The notes below the pieces were generated by a model. It did no database searches. It saw only the letters and a program-made list of their open reading frames with translations, and was not told where the DNA came from. Below are positions 48,070-59,581 of a DNA stretch of 62,000 nucleotides, piece by piece. The DNA lies in the NCBI RefSeq assembly GCF_001039355.2, contig NW_019774258.1:1-62000 (forward strand), written 5' to 3'. Both the position numbers and the translations under genes were made by a program. The DNA comes from Lingula anatina (Eukaryota > Brachiopoda > Lingulata > Lingulida > Lingulidae). How positions within the stretch are numbered: position 1 is the first letter of the stretch; every line of letters begins with the position of its first letter.

Positions 48070-51000
48070 GTCTGTTTATAATTCAACAAAGAAAACGTTT
48101 TCCCTCGCTTGGTTCCCCTAAAACAGTCTCGATCTCTCTCGACTTCACCTATCTCTTTCCTGGGACGTAAGAATGTGAAATTATTGCATATTTGTTAAAT
48201 TCTGAACACATTTTAACACTGTTAAAATGATAACATGGTTGTTGCTGTAACTTGTGTTGACTGGTTTTCTCGCGGAGGTTAATATCAGTCAGTATATTCC
48301 AGTGTCATCCCAGGCCAGCGTGAGGATCGAGGTTGACACTGGCTCAGTGAGGTACTTCTCCAGTGCAGTGCCCAAGGAAGGAATAACCATCACGGTGAGT
48401 GGGAAACTGCACAGATTTTAAAACATCCTCCAAGCTTTTCACCGGCGATATTTTGTATCTTTCATAGACGGAGTCTTCTCTATTAATGTCGGGTAATACC
48501 TATATAGGTCGCTTTGTGTTACTGTTACAAACTAGTTTTAATGTGATTCATTGTTTGGTATGAGGACGGCGGGTTTAGGACATTACGATATCATCTGTTA
48601 AAAGAATATCAGTCTTAGTTCAAGGATGGAGGCTTTATAATGGCGATAATGAAAAAACAGTTTTTGGATACAGGTAATTATACTAAGAATAAAGTACACA
48701 CAAGGCGTTTTATATAAAAACGAAAGGGCGAAAAACTTCAGTTTGCGAAGTGCTCCTTGTAAATACCCCCCCCCCCTTTCTTTAACAAGAGCCTATGTTC
48801 TGTGGGAAAAAAATGAATACAGTATGTATAATGAATTTATTCGGATTTTGGCAGATTTTTTAATTGGAACCACTTTAACCCAATCCCTCCCTGAATTTGA
48901 GGAATTTTTTCAGTGGCATCCAGTCAACAAGTTTGAGGTAATTCCCACTGGCTTTGAATTTCAAGGCATTTTCAGTTTTAGCGCTTCTTTCAATTGTGGC
49001 TTCATCGGCTTTTTGCTTTTCCAAAATTTCTTGCTGGACATTACAGCAATGTGCAGAGAATTAGCCAGAGAAATGTCCATGAATATCTGGTGAATTCACT
49101 CTCTGTGAACCTGGTAGCTTCACGGAAAGTTACAGGAGAAGTTAGAGTCTGGAAAATGGATGCGAAAAAATATTACTGTAACCAAATTGGAAGGCGGCCA
49201 ACAGTAACACATGGCAGATTCCAAACTGAGGTGAGCTAGTTCGGAACTGCTTGTCCCCATTCTCACAAATCACGAGCACGAAGAACGCTCTGTCACAGGG
49301 AAGTTCTTCCACATTTAGAGAGATAAATGGTTCATATCACTCCTCGTCCATGACGCGAAGATTAAACCCGTCTCCAATCTGACGATATAGAAACTTAAAT
49401 ATGGGACAAAACTTGTGCAAACGCTGATAAAACACGTGGGAGAATACGCAGACGAATGGCTGCCTTCTTTGCCAAGGACGCAGCTCATGCAGCTGGTCTT
49501 TAAAAAAACTGGGTTATTCTTGTCAGCCGCCTACACCTGCGTTCAGAAGTTCTTTGTCTTTACTTGTCAAACGACAGTCAACATCTGAAGGACAGATAAC
49601 ATATTTTCTTGACTGGGCAACTCCTTTTTACCACACCTACTCTTCTTCCCATCAGAGAAATCCGATATCTAGTTACCCATTTCATATCTGTTATATACAC
49701 TTTTGGAAGTTTATCAGTTCAAAAAATAAGTTTGGTGTTAATTTAAGCCACAATCTGATCACACATTTCGACAGCTGACAAGTGTTATATGTAAAATCAA
49801 ACAAGTCAGATTTGATGATCAACTCCTGGGCGATAATGATAAAACTGGTATCTGTTATTTAGAATATGACGTCAGTACAGTAAGTCAAGAAACCCATCAA
49901 TCGTGGGTGACGTAATAGTTTATTTTAGATCTATTTGATCAGACATGCTTCTGAGCACGGTGGACATTTTGCGGTGTCAATATTTTCATAATTTTTGTTC
50001 TTAAACTCATACAGACTATTAACCAATTCACTTACAATTAAATGCATGAGAACATATGGGTAAAAAGAACTAACTAACATTTAACAACATCAAACGTACC
50101 AAAATAATTACCATCATGATTTTCAAATTTATCAAAGAATTGCCGTATTCCCTTCAACCCATCAGGTAAGGTCTATTCAGGGCACAGGCGTCCTATATTT
50201 CTCCACACAAACCAGGACCCCAGGACCGACCTCCAATGAGGGCAAGGTGGACCTCGCTAATGGCACCTCCCATCTGGTCTTCATAGACGGGAAGGGAACA
50301 GACGAGATTCACGGCGCCCTAGCGGCTGTGGACTCCGGTGTAGACGGCAGCGGTGATGGCGCAGACGATAAAGTCATCATTGAATTACAGGCGCAAAATG
50401 GCGACCACAGACCAGGTATGACTTTATTTATTTATTAATTGATTGATTTAATTATCCTTTTAAGTAATCTTTTATTTTTGAATCTAGAGGAATATTGAAC
50501 ATTTATATGAAGATATTTTGACAGGTATCTCTTGTACAGAGTTGCCCATAACAATTATTCAGTTGATGTGAAGTCACTTCTTATATAGATCTGTGCGCAA
50601 GCGGTCCCTGTCAAAATGGCGCCACGTGTCAAAATGGCGGTAACGCCTATAGCTGCACGTGCCCCGCGGGATTCCAGGGAATAAACTGTGAAATTGGTAA
50701 GTCACGTAAACAGATGCCACTGGAATATATTTTTCTTGATAAATTTCTATTTCTGTAATAATACTGCATTGTTTTTTTATTCGGAGAAACCGAAAATCCT
50801 TCCCCATCACTGTCAAATGTTTAAAAAACTTATTTTAAACTGTGGAAATTTATGAAAAATATTGACATCGAAGGAATCTTTTCTTTCTTTTGCACACATA
50901 TCTAAATCAAATTATTTACAAAAGATAATTTTGCTTTGGCACAAGGTTATGAACTCTTAAAAATGACATCAATTGAAAAGTGACTAGTGACTTTTGTTTC

Positions 51001-54000
51001 TAGACATAAATGAATGTGACAGTTATCCCTGCCAAAATGGCGGGACGTGCCGAGACAGTGTCAATGACTACAGTTGTACGTGTCATCCAGGGTTCAAAGG
51101 GAAAAGTTGCGAGATCAGTAAGTGAAGCCATTGATCTCAGGAAACTGAAGCTAGGTTTTTTTTAGACTGAGCTTAATCTTTAAAAATACTCGGTGATAAT
51201 AAATGCTTTCTTTTCGGACATTTTTCGTACACAAAAGTGAAAGAAATAACCATTTCTAATGATCATCAAGCGGGAAAAAAATTCATGGCTTATACCTGCA
51301 AAATTTGCATCCGACTTGCCGACTAAATTTTCCAATTGTTTTTTTTTTTTTTAGTCGTTTACAGAAAAGCTTAATTGTGACAAAATATAGTATATTGAAA
51401 ATTTTGCCTCTCAGAAATGACCATAAAATTAATAATGTACATTTTTCTTTTTAGACATTGATGAATGTGACAGCGCACCATGTCAAAATGGAGGAAAGTG
51501 TCAAGATGACATCAACGGCTACAGTTGCATGTGTCCAGGCGGGTTCCAGGGGAAAAACTGCGAAATTGGTAGGTACAGAATTGACTTTGACAATATTGAA
51601 GATCTTTTCTCTTTCAAATTCAATGTTTGCAGATACAGTGGCAAAGTATCGATGAAGATTCATTAATTTGGACAAGGAAAGTTAACAAATTGAAAATATC
51701 ACATCCCAAGGTGGAGACAAAAATGATCTCATCGATCGTCGACCATGAGATTGCTTTAGCTGAGATCAGAATTTTCGATTTTGCTGTACACCGTGTGTCT
51801 TCAGGTCACCAAGCTCTACAGTTTTCTATACCTCAGCGGTGTGCTTGATCTAAATTTTAATAAGGCTCCGGGGTGGGTGGGTGTGTGTGTGGGGGGGGGG
51901 GGGGGGTTAAGGGTGACTCTATTATATTACCATACTGTCAATGTCTCAAACTGGTGAACAACAGAAAACTGTTGAGCTCGATATGAAAAGAATTTTGTTC
52001 ACATAGCAAGACTATAGACCTGTCTGCTCCAGCTTAGAGTTGGTAAAGAAAGTTTGTCAAATTATCATTATTTGTTGCATTTTACATTGAATACTCTTCG
52101 TATTGCCCAGCAAACTGCTGCACCTGTTTTTTTCTTTATTTGTTCATTTTTTGTTCATACATGTACACTGGACTGATGTGACCTATCAATAAATATGTGT
52201 ATTTCAATGATATTTTACGTAATGTTTACATGAGCTGCCATGATAGAATTCTAATATAGACAATAAATGTAGTTTGTCAAAATTCTCCGTTTGTATTTTT
52301 TTCAGCCCCCAATTTCAAGAACCCATGCCAGTCATCTCAGTTCCAGGCCGGGCACCTGTTCTTTAAGCATCCTAGTGACAGGTCCAAATACGTCCAATGT
52401 GACCTATGGGGGAACATGTACATCGGGAGCTGCCCGGGTAACCTTCTGTGGAGTGAAGTCATAGACGCCTGCGTCCATCCTACACATCACGCCAACTTAC
52501 TGGGAGGGCGCGGCAAGAGGCTGGCGGTCTTGTTCAATCCGTGTGCTATCAAGGCCAACATCGATGCTGGCCGCCTGTACCACCCCTATCCCGGTGACAA
52601 AGCCAAGTACATACAGTGTGATAAGGTCGGTAATATGTTCATCAAGGACTGCGCCCCAGGGTCGTGGTGGAACCAACAAAATGAGACCTGCGGTGATCAC
52701 GCCAAGCCAGGACCAAAACCGTTCAATATCAAAACTACCACCCTTCCCCCAACCACCACCACTACGACCACCCCAAAACCACCCAAAAACCCCTGCACGC
52801 AAAAGAATATAGCAAACGGGGCTCTGTACCACCCATACCCCGGAGACAAGACCAAATACATCCAATGCGACCTCTGGGGAAGCATGTATGTGAAGCAGTG
52901 CGGTGCCGGTACTTGGTGGAATCAGAAAAATGAAACCTGTGTTGACGCCATCGCCGAGGCCCTGATCAAATACGGTGTTTTCAAGCCTGCTGTTCGTCTG
53001 GCATCCACTCCAACCCAGGCACCTTCAACCGTAAAGCCCATAAAGAACCCATGTACCCCAGAGAACCTGAGACAAGGTCTCTTCTACTTCGCGTATCCCG
53101 GTGACAAGACCAAGTTTATACAGTGTGACACGTGGGGGGTGATGACAGTGAGGACGTGTAGCGTTGACACTGCATGGAACCAGAAGAATCAGACCTGCGC
53201 CGATGCTTTCGACGGGAAATTGGTAAAACCTTTTGCTGCAGTGACCCAGCCCCCAACGCCAGCCCCAACAACCACACAGGCACCCACTACGAAGCCAGCA
53301 ACCCAGCCTCCCATCTCTAACCCCTGTACCCCGCAGAACATCGCACTAAACAAACTGTTCTTCCCACACCCCTACGATAACACCAAGTACCTCCAGTGTG
53401 ATCTGTGGGGGAACGTGTGGGAACAGAGCTGCCAACCGGGGATGGTCTGGGACCAAAGGTACGAGACCTGCGTTCCATCACCTGGCGGGCCAGTTGTGTT
53501 TAAAGTGACCCCTAGCACCGCGGCACCGACAACAACAACAACAACCACTACAACCACCACAACCACACCAAAGCCCACCACAACCACTACTACCACTACC
53601 CAAGCCCCAACCAACAAACCAGTCAAGAACCCCTGCACCGTACAGAACATTAATGCTGGTCGTATATACCACCCGTACCCCGGAGACAAGACCCGCTACA
53701 TCCAATGTGACCTGTGGGGAAGCATGTACGTGAAGCAATGCGGTGCTGGCACTTGGTGGAATCAGAAGAACGAAACCTGCGTCGACGCCATCGCCGAGGC
53801 TGTAATCAACGGTATTGTCAAGCCCGCTGTGCGTGCAGTATCCATTACAAACCCCTGCACTCCAGACAACATTGCCAATAACATTTTCTACTTCCCATAC
53901 CCCGGCGATAAAACTAAATACATACAGTGCGATAAATGGGGCAATATGTATGTCCAGAGCTGTCCGGCAGGATTGTGGTGGTTTCAAAAGAATGAAACCT

Positions 54001-57000
54001 GCGTCAGAGCTTTGCCTATGCCTGCTGTCATGAGAGTGTCCACCACCACCACCACAACCCCTGCACCACTGGTGAACCCTTGCACGCCGCAGAACATCGT
54101 ACTGGGCAAACTGTTCTTCCCACACCCCTATGATAACACCAAGTACCTCCAGTGTGATCTGTGGGGGAACGTGTTTGTACAGAGCTGCAAATCGGGGATG
54201 ATCTGGGACCAGAGGGCTGATACATGCATTCCATCATCTGCCGTTCCAGTTGTGTTTAAAGTGACCCCAAGCACCGCGGCACCGACAACAACAACAACCA
54301 CTTCAACCACCACAACCACACCAAAGCCCACCACAACCACTACTACCACTACCCAAGCCCCAACCAACACACCAGTCAAGAACCCCTGCACCGTACAGAA
54401 CATTAATGCTGGTCGTATATACCACCCATACCCCGGAGACAAGACCCGCTATATCCAATGTGACCTGTGGGGAAGCATGTACGTGAAGCAATGCGGTGCT
54501 GGCACTTGGTGGAACCAGAAGAACGAAACCTGCGTCGACGCCATTGCCGAGGCTGTAATCAACGGTATTGCTAAGCCTGCTGCACGTGCAGCATCTATTA
54601 CAAACCCCTGCACTCCAAACAACATCGCCAATAACATTTTCTACTTCCCATACCCCGGCGATAAAACTAGATACATACAGTGCGATAAATGGGGCAATAT
54701 GTATGTCCAGAGCTGTCCGGCAGGATTGTGGTGGTTCCAAAAGAATGAAACCTGCGTCAGAGCTTTGCCTATGCCTGCTGTCATGAGATTGTCCACCACC
54801 ACCACCACAACCCCTGCACCACTGGTGAACCCTTGCACGCCGCAGAACATCGCACTGAACAAACTGTTCTTCCCACACCCCTACGATAACACCAAGTACC
54901 TCCAGTGTGATCTGTGGGGGAATGTGTGGGAACAGAGCTGCCAACCGGGGATGGTTTGGGACCAGAGGGTTGATACATGCGTTCCATCATTTGCCGGGCC
55001 AGTTGTGTTTAAAGTAACCCCAAGCACCGCGGCACCGACAACAACAACAACAACTACAACCACCACAACCACTCCAAAACCCACCACCACCACTTCTACC
55101 ACTACCCAAGCCCCAACCAACAAACCAGTCAAGAACCCCTGCACCGTAGAGAATATTAATGCAGGTCGTATATATCACCCATACCCAGGAGATAAGACCC
55201 GATACATCCAGTGTGACCTCTGGGGAAGCATGTACGTTAAGCAATGCGGTGCCGGTACTTGGTGGAACCAGAAGAACGAAACCTGCGTCGACGCCATCGC
55301 CGAGGCTGTAATCAACGGTATTGTCAAGCCCGCTGTGCGTGCAGTATCCATTACAAACCCCTGCACTCCAGACAACATTGCCAATAACATTTTATACTTC
55401 CCATACCCCGGGGATAAAACTAAATACATACAGTGCGATAAGTGGGGCAATATGTTTATAAAGAGTTGTCCGGCGGGACTGTGGTGGTCCCAGAAGAATG
55501 AAACCTGCGTCACCTCTGTTCCTACGCCTGCTGGCATGAGAGTGTCTACCACGACCCCTGCACCACTGGTGAACCCGTGTACCCCGCAGAACATCGCACT
55601 GAACAAACTGTTCTTCCCACACCCCTACGATAACACCAAGTACCTCCAGTGTGATCTGTGGGGGAATGTGTGGGAACAGAGCTGCAAATCGGGGATGATC
55701 TGGGACCAGAGGGTTGAGACCTGCGTTCCATCCCGTGGTCGCAGGGCGGCAATTTTTAGCCATCCTTGCACTCCTGAAAACATCAAGGCAGGCAAGATGT
55801 TCTTTGCCTATCCCGCTAACAAGTACAAGTATATCCAGTGTTCCATTTGGGGCGGACAGTTCCTAATGTCTTGCGGTGCAGGCACGTGGTGGAACCAGCT
55901 GGGACAGACATGTGTTGATGCCGCCTCTGAGGCCCTCATCATCGCCAGCCATGGAAAACCAGCTTCGTGGGGCAGGACAACACCAGCACCGGGCACAACC
56001 AACAAACCCATCGTCAACCCATGCACCCCTGCAAATTTGGCGTTGAAGAACATCCTATTTGCACACCCATGGGATGCAACCAAGTACCTGCAGTGCGACC
56101 CACAGGGTATTATGTACATTATGAATTGCCCCAGGGGTACGTTCTGGAATCAGAAATACGTTCAGTGCTCGTCCAGCATTGGAGACCTGGTGGGGAAATC
56201 TACGCCTCCACCAAAGACAAATCCACCCTCCACGGCCCCACCAACCACTACACAACCACCAACCACCCAGCCACCAACCACTACTCAACCACCTACAACA
56301 ACCCAACCACCTACAACCACCCAGCCACCGACCACCACTACTACCACCCAGCCACCAACCACCACTGAAAATGTAACAACTGTGCCAATTACTACGATGC
56401 CTCCATCAACCACCGGACTCCCCATCCCCAATCCTTGCACTCCAGAGAAAATAGCGGCCGGGATACTGGTTTTCCCGTACAAACCAGACAAATCCAAGTA
56501 CCTCCAGTGTGACCTATGGGGCAAGGTGTATTTGGTGGAATGTCCCAAGGGAACTCAGTGGAACCAAACAGCGGAGCAGTGTTCCGGCGGCGCCATCACC
56601 CGTAAAACCTTCGGTAGTGGTCTGAGGACCACGTTGGACAACCCGTGTACCCCTGAAAACATCAACGCCGGCAAGTACTACTTCCCCTACCCGGGTGACA
56701 AGACCAAGTACATCCAGTGTGACCTCTGGGGAAATATGTACATCCGGAACTGCTCCGAGGGGACCGTGTGGAACCAGAAGAACGAAACATGCGTCCAGGT
56801 TGACCCAGATCAGCCAGGAGCCAGTGTTAAAACAGACAAGGTGAAGCTCATCCCGCTGGCACTTAATAACCCCTGCACTCCAGGCAGCGTCAAGTCCGGG
56901 CACGTGTTTTACGCCCATCCTGATCCCAAGATGTACATCCAGTGTGATCGTCTGGGAAACCCCTTGCTTCATAAATGCCACAGTGGCATGAAGTGGGACG

Positions 57001-57056
57001 ACACACAGAAGCGTTGTGTTAGTACCAAAAGTGTGGTCTTCATCAGCGGGGCGTAA
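47642..57056 (+). CDS. Secreted EGF / four-cysteine chitin-binding-like repeat protein
   Basis: Seven exons join in one frame (5475 coding bases, ~1824 residues): 47642-47687, 48303-48394, 50166-50415, 50589-50696, 51004-51117, 51455-51568 and 52306-57056. Exon 1 is a signal peptide ([15 protein letters not shown]). Residues ~16-129 form an unrecognised, Ser/Gly/Thr-rich segment. Exons 4-6 each encode one EGF domain (~130-242), the last two starting DINEC/DIDEC as in calcium-binding EGFs. Exon 7 encodes 19 related domains of ~50 residues with four cysteines in the order NPC..., QCD, C, ETC and a [11 protein letters not shown] core. They resemble CBM14/peritrophin-A but lack two of its six cysteines. 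Thr/Pro-rich, mucin-like linkers separate some domains. An extracellular matrix, cuticle, shell or mucosal chitin-binding role is inferred. Exon 2's acceptor (ATATTCCAG) is weak and chosen for phase. AATAAA follows at 57458. Confidence 0.9.
48020..48076 (+). repeat. (CT)n microsatellite
   Basis: Long CTCTCT run passing into CTGT, in intron 1 of the chitin-binding-like gene. Confidence 0.96.
48743..49560. other. Intronic stretch with decayed coding-like frames
   Basis: This intron of the chitin-binding-like gene contains several moderately long, interrupted open frames (e.g. 48743-49093 on the plus strand, and a minus-strand frame with [16 protein letters not shown] over ~48885-49020). Base composition is less AT-rich than its surroundings. 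It may be a fossil transposable-element ORF; I cannot assign a family. Confidence 0.25.
51873..51908 (+). repeat. GT/poly-G tract
   Basis: GTGTGTGTGTG followed by a run of about 17 G, in the intron before the large last exon. Confidence 0.9.
53627..55758 (+). repeat. Higher-order tandem repeat in coding sequence (~752-bp period, three copies)
   Basis: Within the last exon of the chitin-binding-like gene, a block of three successive domain types ([41 protein letters not shown] plus Thr linker) occurs three times at about 750-bp spacing (A at ~53630, ~54382, ~55133). Copies are close to identical at the DNA level. Domains 3-5 upstream look like an older, more diverged version of the same triplet. 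Confidence 0.93.
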
Positions 57057-59395
57057 ATCAGTCCACAATCTTTGACTTCCCACGACTTTACCAACACCAA
57101 ACCTTGATTTCGTATGTTCTTAGTTTAGAATTCACAAAGTCTTTTCATGGCTAAAATAAGACCTGCTGTATGTGAATCATGCACAACTTTTATCTGTGTA
57201 GTATTCTCGTCTTCATACGCAATTTAATGTACATGTAGTTGATATCTTCGATGAGAAATCTTTATTTTTGTTTACGAGACTGTCGTTTATATATCAAATA
57301 ATCATAATCACCTGCTTACACAGTGTATATCACCTGACAGTTAAATGGGTTCAGTGTAATTGATTTGTAGAGACTTTTCACACTGCGATTCACTGATTAC
57401 ACATCAAAGGAGACGATAACACCGTTGTATTTTGTGATTGAAATTTAAGATTCCCAAAATAAATGTAAAATGCAAGAAATTATAGTTGTGATCTTTTACA
57501 TCTTTATTGCATCAGCGTGTTTTATTTCCATGTTCTTATTGTAACAATCGGTGCTTTAAGTGTTCCATAATATATGCCAGTGGAAATTTTCATCGCAAAA
57601 AATCCGTATTTTTAAGATAATTAAATATAATTTGGTAGACTGATAACTAATGAATGATAACATTAAATAATTCTCGAAGGTGGAAGCTCAAAACCTTTTT
57701 CTCAACCAAGATTATGACAACAAAACTGACGGATAATATGAAATATGGATTTTCCTTCACTGTTTTACTAAACTACGACAAGTTCTTATTGAAGATTAAA
57801 AATCTAAAAAAAGGGATGCTTAAAATATGCGATATGGAAAGCAACTTCTTAGACTAATGATACTTGTATTAGATTTTCTCAACTTACATTTTCTCAACTT
57901 AGAGCACTTGAAAAAGCGGTGAATACTTAAAAGTATGCATAGATATCAATGCAGAGAGAAGGCGTATAACGCAAGATATTATGTTAATTTCGTGTACAAA
58001 TAAGAGAATTGTTAGCAAAAACATTTTCAGTTCTAAGAACTCGGAAAACTAGGAGATGGGGAGAGTTTTGATTTAGATGGGCAGGTTGGGTGAAAAAGGG
58101 CCCCTAAATCTTGAGACTCCTTACGAAAATGGGAGGGTTGATAATTGATATCTGGTAGATGATTTTTAATAGCCCGTTATGGGAAAGGAATACAAAACTC
58201 ACAAGTTTGGGAATTATATATTTTAAATTTTAGGGAGTATATATTTTGAAATTCCAGCAGAAAAGAGTTGGTTCTTTTCATTAATCTACCTCTCAACGTT
58301 CCACGATCTTTTTTCTTTATTTCCAAATCACTACCGAGAAGCTAGTTGTATACGCGGTTTACAGCTGAAGCTTTTTAACCTTCATAAAAGTTTACATTGT
58401 TTCTTAAAATGTGAGCTTGTTCTTTGCACCTATTGATCGTCCGTCACAATATATTAACATGGGTGGGGTCTACTTACTCCCAGAAAACATCATCAACTAC
58501 TATATACGTGTTAAATCTGCCATTCTGTTAACTACCTTGTAACGCATTCCAAAGTCAACGAAATTAATGCAAAACTATCATTAATTACCGCTACGTCAAT
58601 TAGCTTTTGGAGACCACCACCGTGAAGTTCTGAGCCAATCAAACTCGATAACAGTGCGTCACATCTGCGTTCTTCCCACCCCTCCAGCCGACACCGTGCA
58701 ATCCACTTGATAATACTGGTTCTGGTGGTTACCTTTTGATCGACCAACGATGACATCTTCTAGATGCGCGTGTCCATTATGATGGTGCTCAGATAAGGGC
58801 GACATCGCATTGGACGGGGCCCGAGTCGAGGATAGTTAATGGAAAGAAGAGCTGAGACCCCCGGCAGTGTGTTGTAAACTGTTTGTTGGAGGGTTACAAG
58901 AAGCGATCACATCGCCTCTTCTCGCTGCTGGCTTTTTCTTTCACCTGACCGCGCGCTGAAGGCAGACGATCACTGGCTACCGTGGCAGACGACACAAAAC
59001 CACGCAGACGACCCTTGCACAGCGCTGGACATTAGTTACACATTCCGCTTGCAGTAATTGCTGTTAACATGAGCTTTGATTTTGACTGGAAAAACAGAAT
59101 ATCAGAGATAATCGTGTAATTGAAACGCTGAAATTCAACAATAGCGTCTCTATTTGCATTTGCGTATTTGAGAAAAGTCCAATCTTATCACTTAAAGAGG
59201 TCACTGAGAATACATAAATCACGGGAACGAAACGAGCAACCTCCAGTAAAAATGGGTAAGTTTTCTTATTTCACCTTATTTATAAAATAATATTTACTTT
59301 TTTTCAAACTTTTTTCAAAATCAGCACTTAATTTTACCATTCGTATGCCATTACTAAAAATTATCTAAATAATAAAAACCCATTTGTCTTTACTA
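57057..59395. other. Intergenic; probable promoter of the next plus-strand gene
   Basis: The first ~400 bases are the 3' untranslated region of the chitin-binding-like gene. From about 58600 to 59060 the DNA is richer in GC and CpG than its surroundings, which suits a promoter. A non-coding first exon probably ends at 59255 (AATGG followed by GTAAGTTTT). Its ATG would be followed at once by a stop after splicing to 59396, so it is not a coding start. Confidence 0.45.
57458..57463 (+). terminator. Polyadenylation signal AATAAA
   Basis: About 400 bases past the stop codon of the chitin-binding-like gene, on the same strand. Confidence 0.7.
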
Positions 59396-59581
59396 GAATA
59401 GTATTTTAAAATGTTTTTAAATTCACAAAAAAAATGCGAAAGGCGGTGATAAAAGTAAGGCGGAACTTAAAGCAGAAAGAAAGAGGTGCAGAAGAAAGAC
59501 AATACATATCATCGACTATGCGAGGACATCTTAAATTTAGCTTTTCGACAATGGTTTTGATCGTCTTCAATTTAGTCCAAG
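59396..59581 (+). CDS. Signal-peptide exon of an unidentified secreted or membrane protein (5' end only)
   Basis: Exon with a strong acceptor (TTTGTCTTTACTAG at 59382-59395) and a consensus donor (GTAAGAATT from 59582). Translation starts at the ATG at 59518. The 21 encoded residues begin MRGHLKF and continue with a hydrophobic core TMVLIVFNLV ending in Q, and the exon ends in phase 1. This looks like a signal peptide encoded in its own exon. The downstream exons are not recognisable before the window ends. Identity unknown. Confidence 0.55.

Noticed and set aside
53372-55763. Long antisense open frames (100-215 codons) opposite the chitin-binding-like exon
   Set aside because: They mirror the ACC/ACA Thr codons and conserved repeat of the sense strand, giving low-complexity Val/Gly-rich products. 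They have no independent splice sites or homology.
58532-58756. Minus-strand open frame of 74 codons
   Set aside because: It lies in a GC-richer probable promoter, resembles no family and has no supporting splice sites. It could be a first exon of a minus-strand gene, but nothing downstream supports this.
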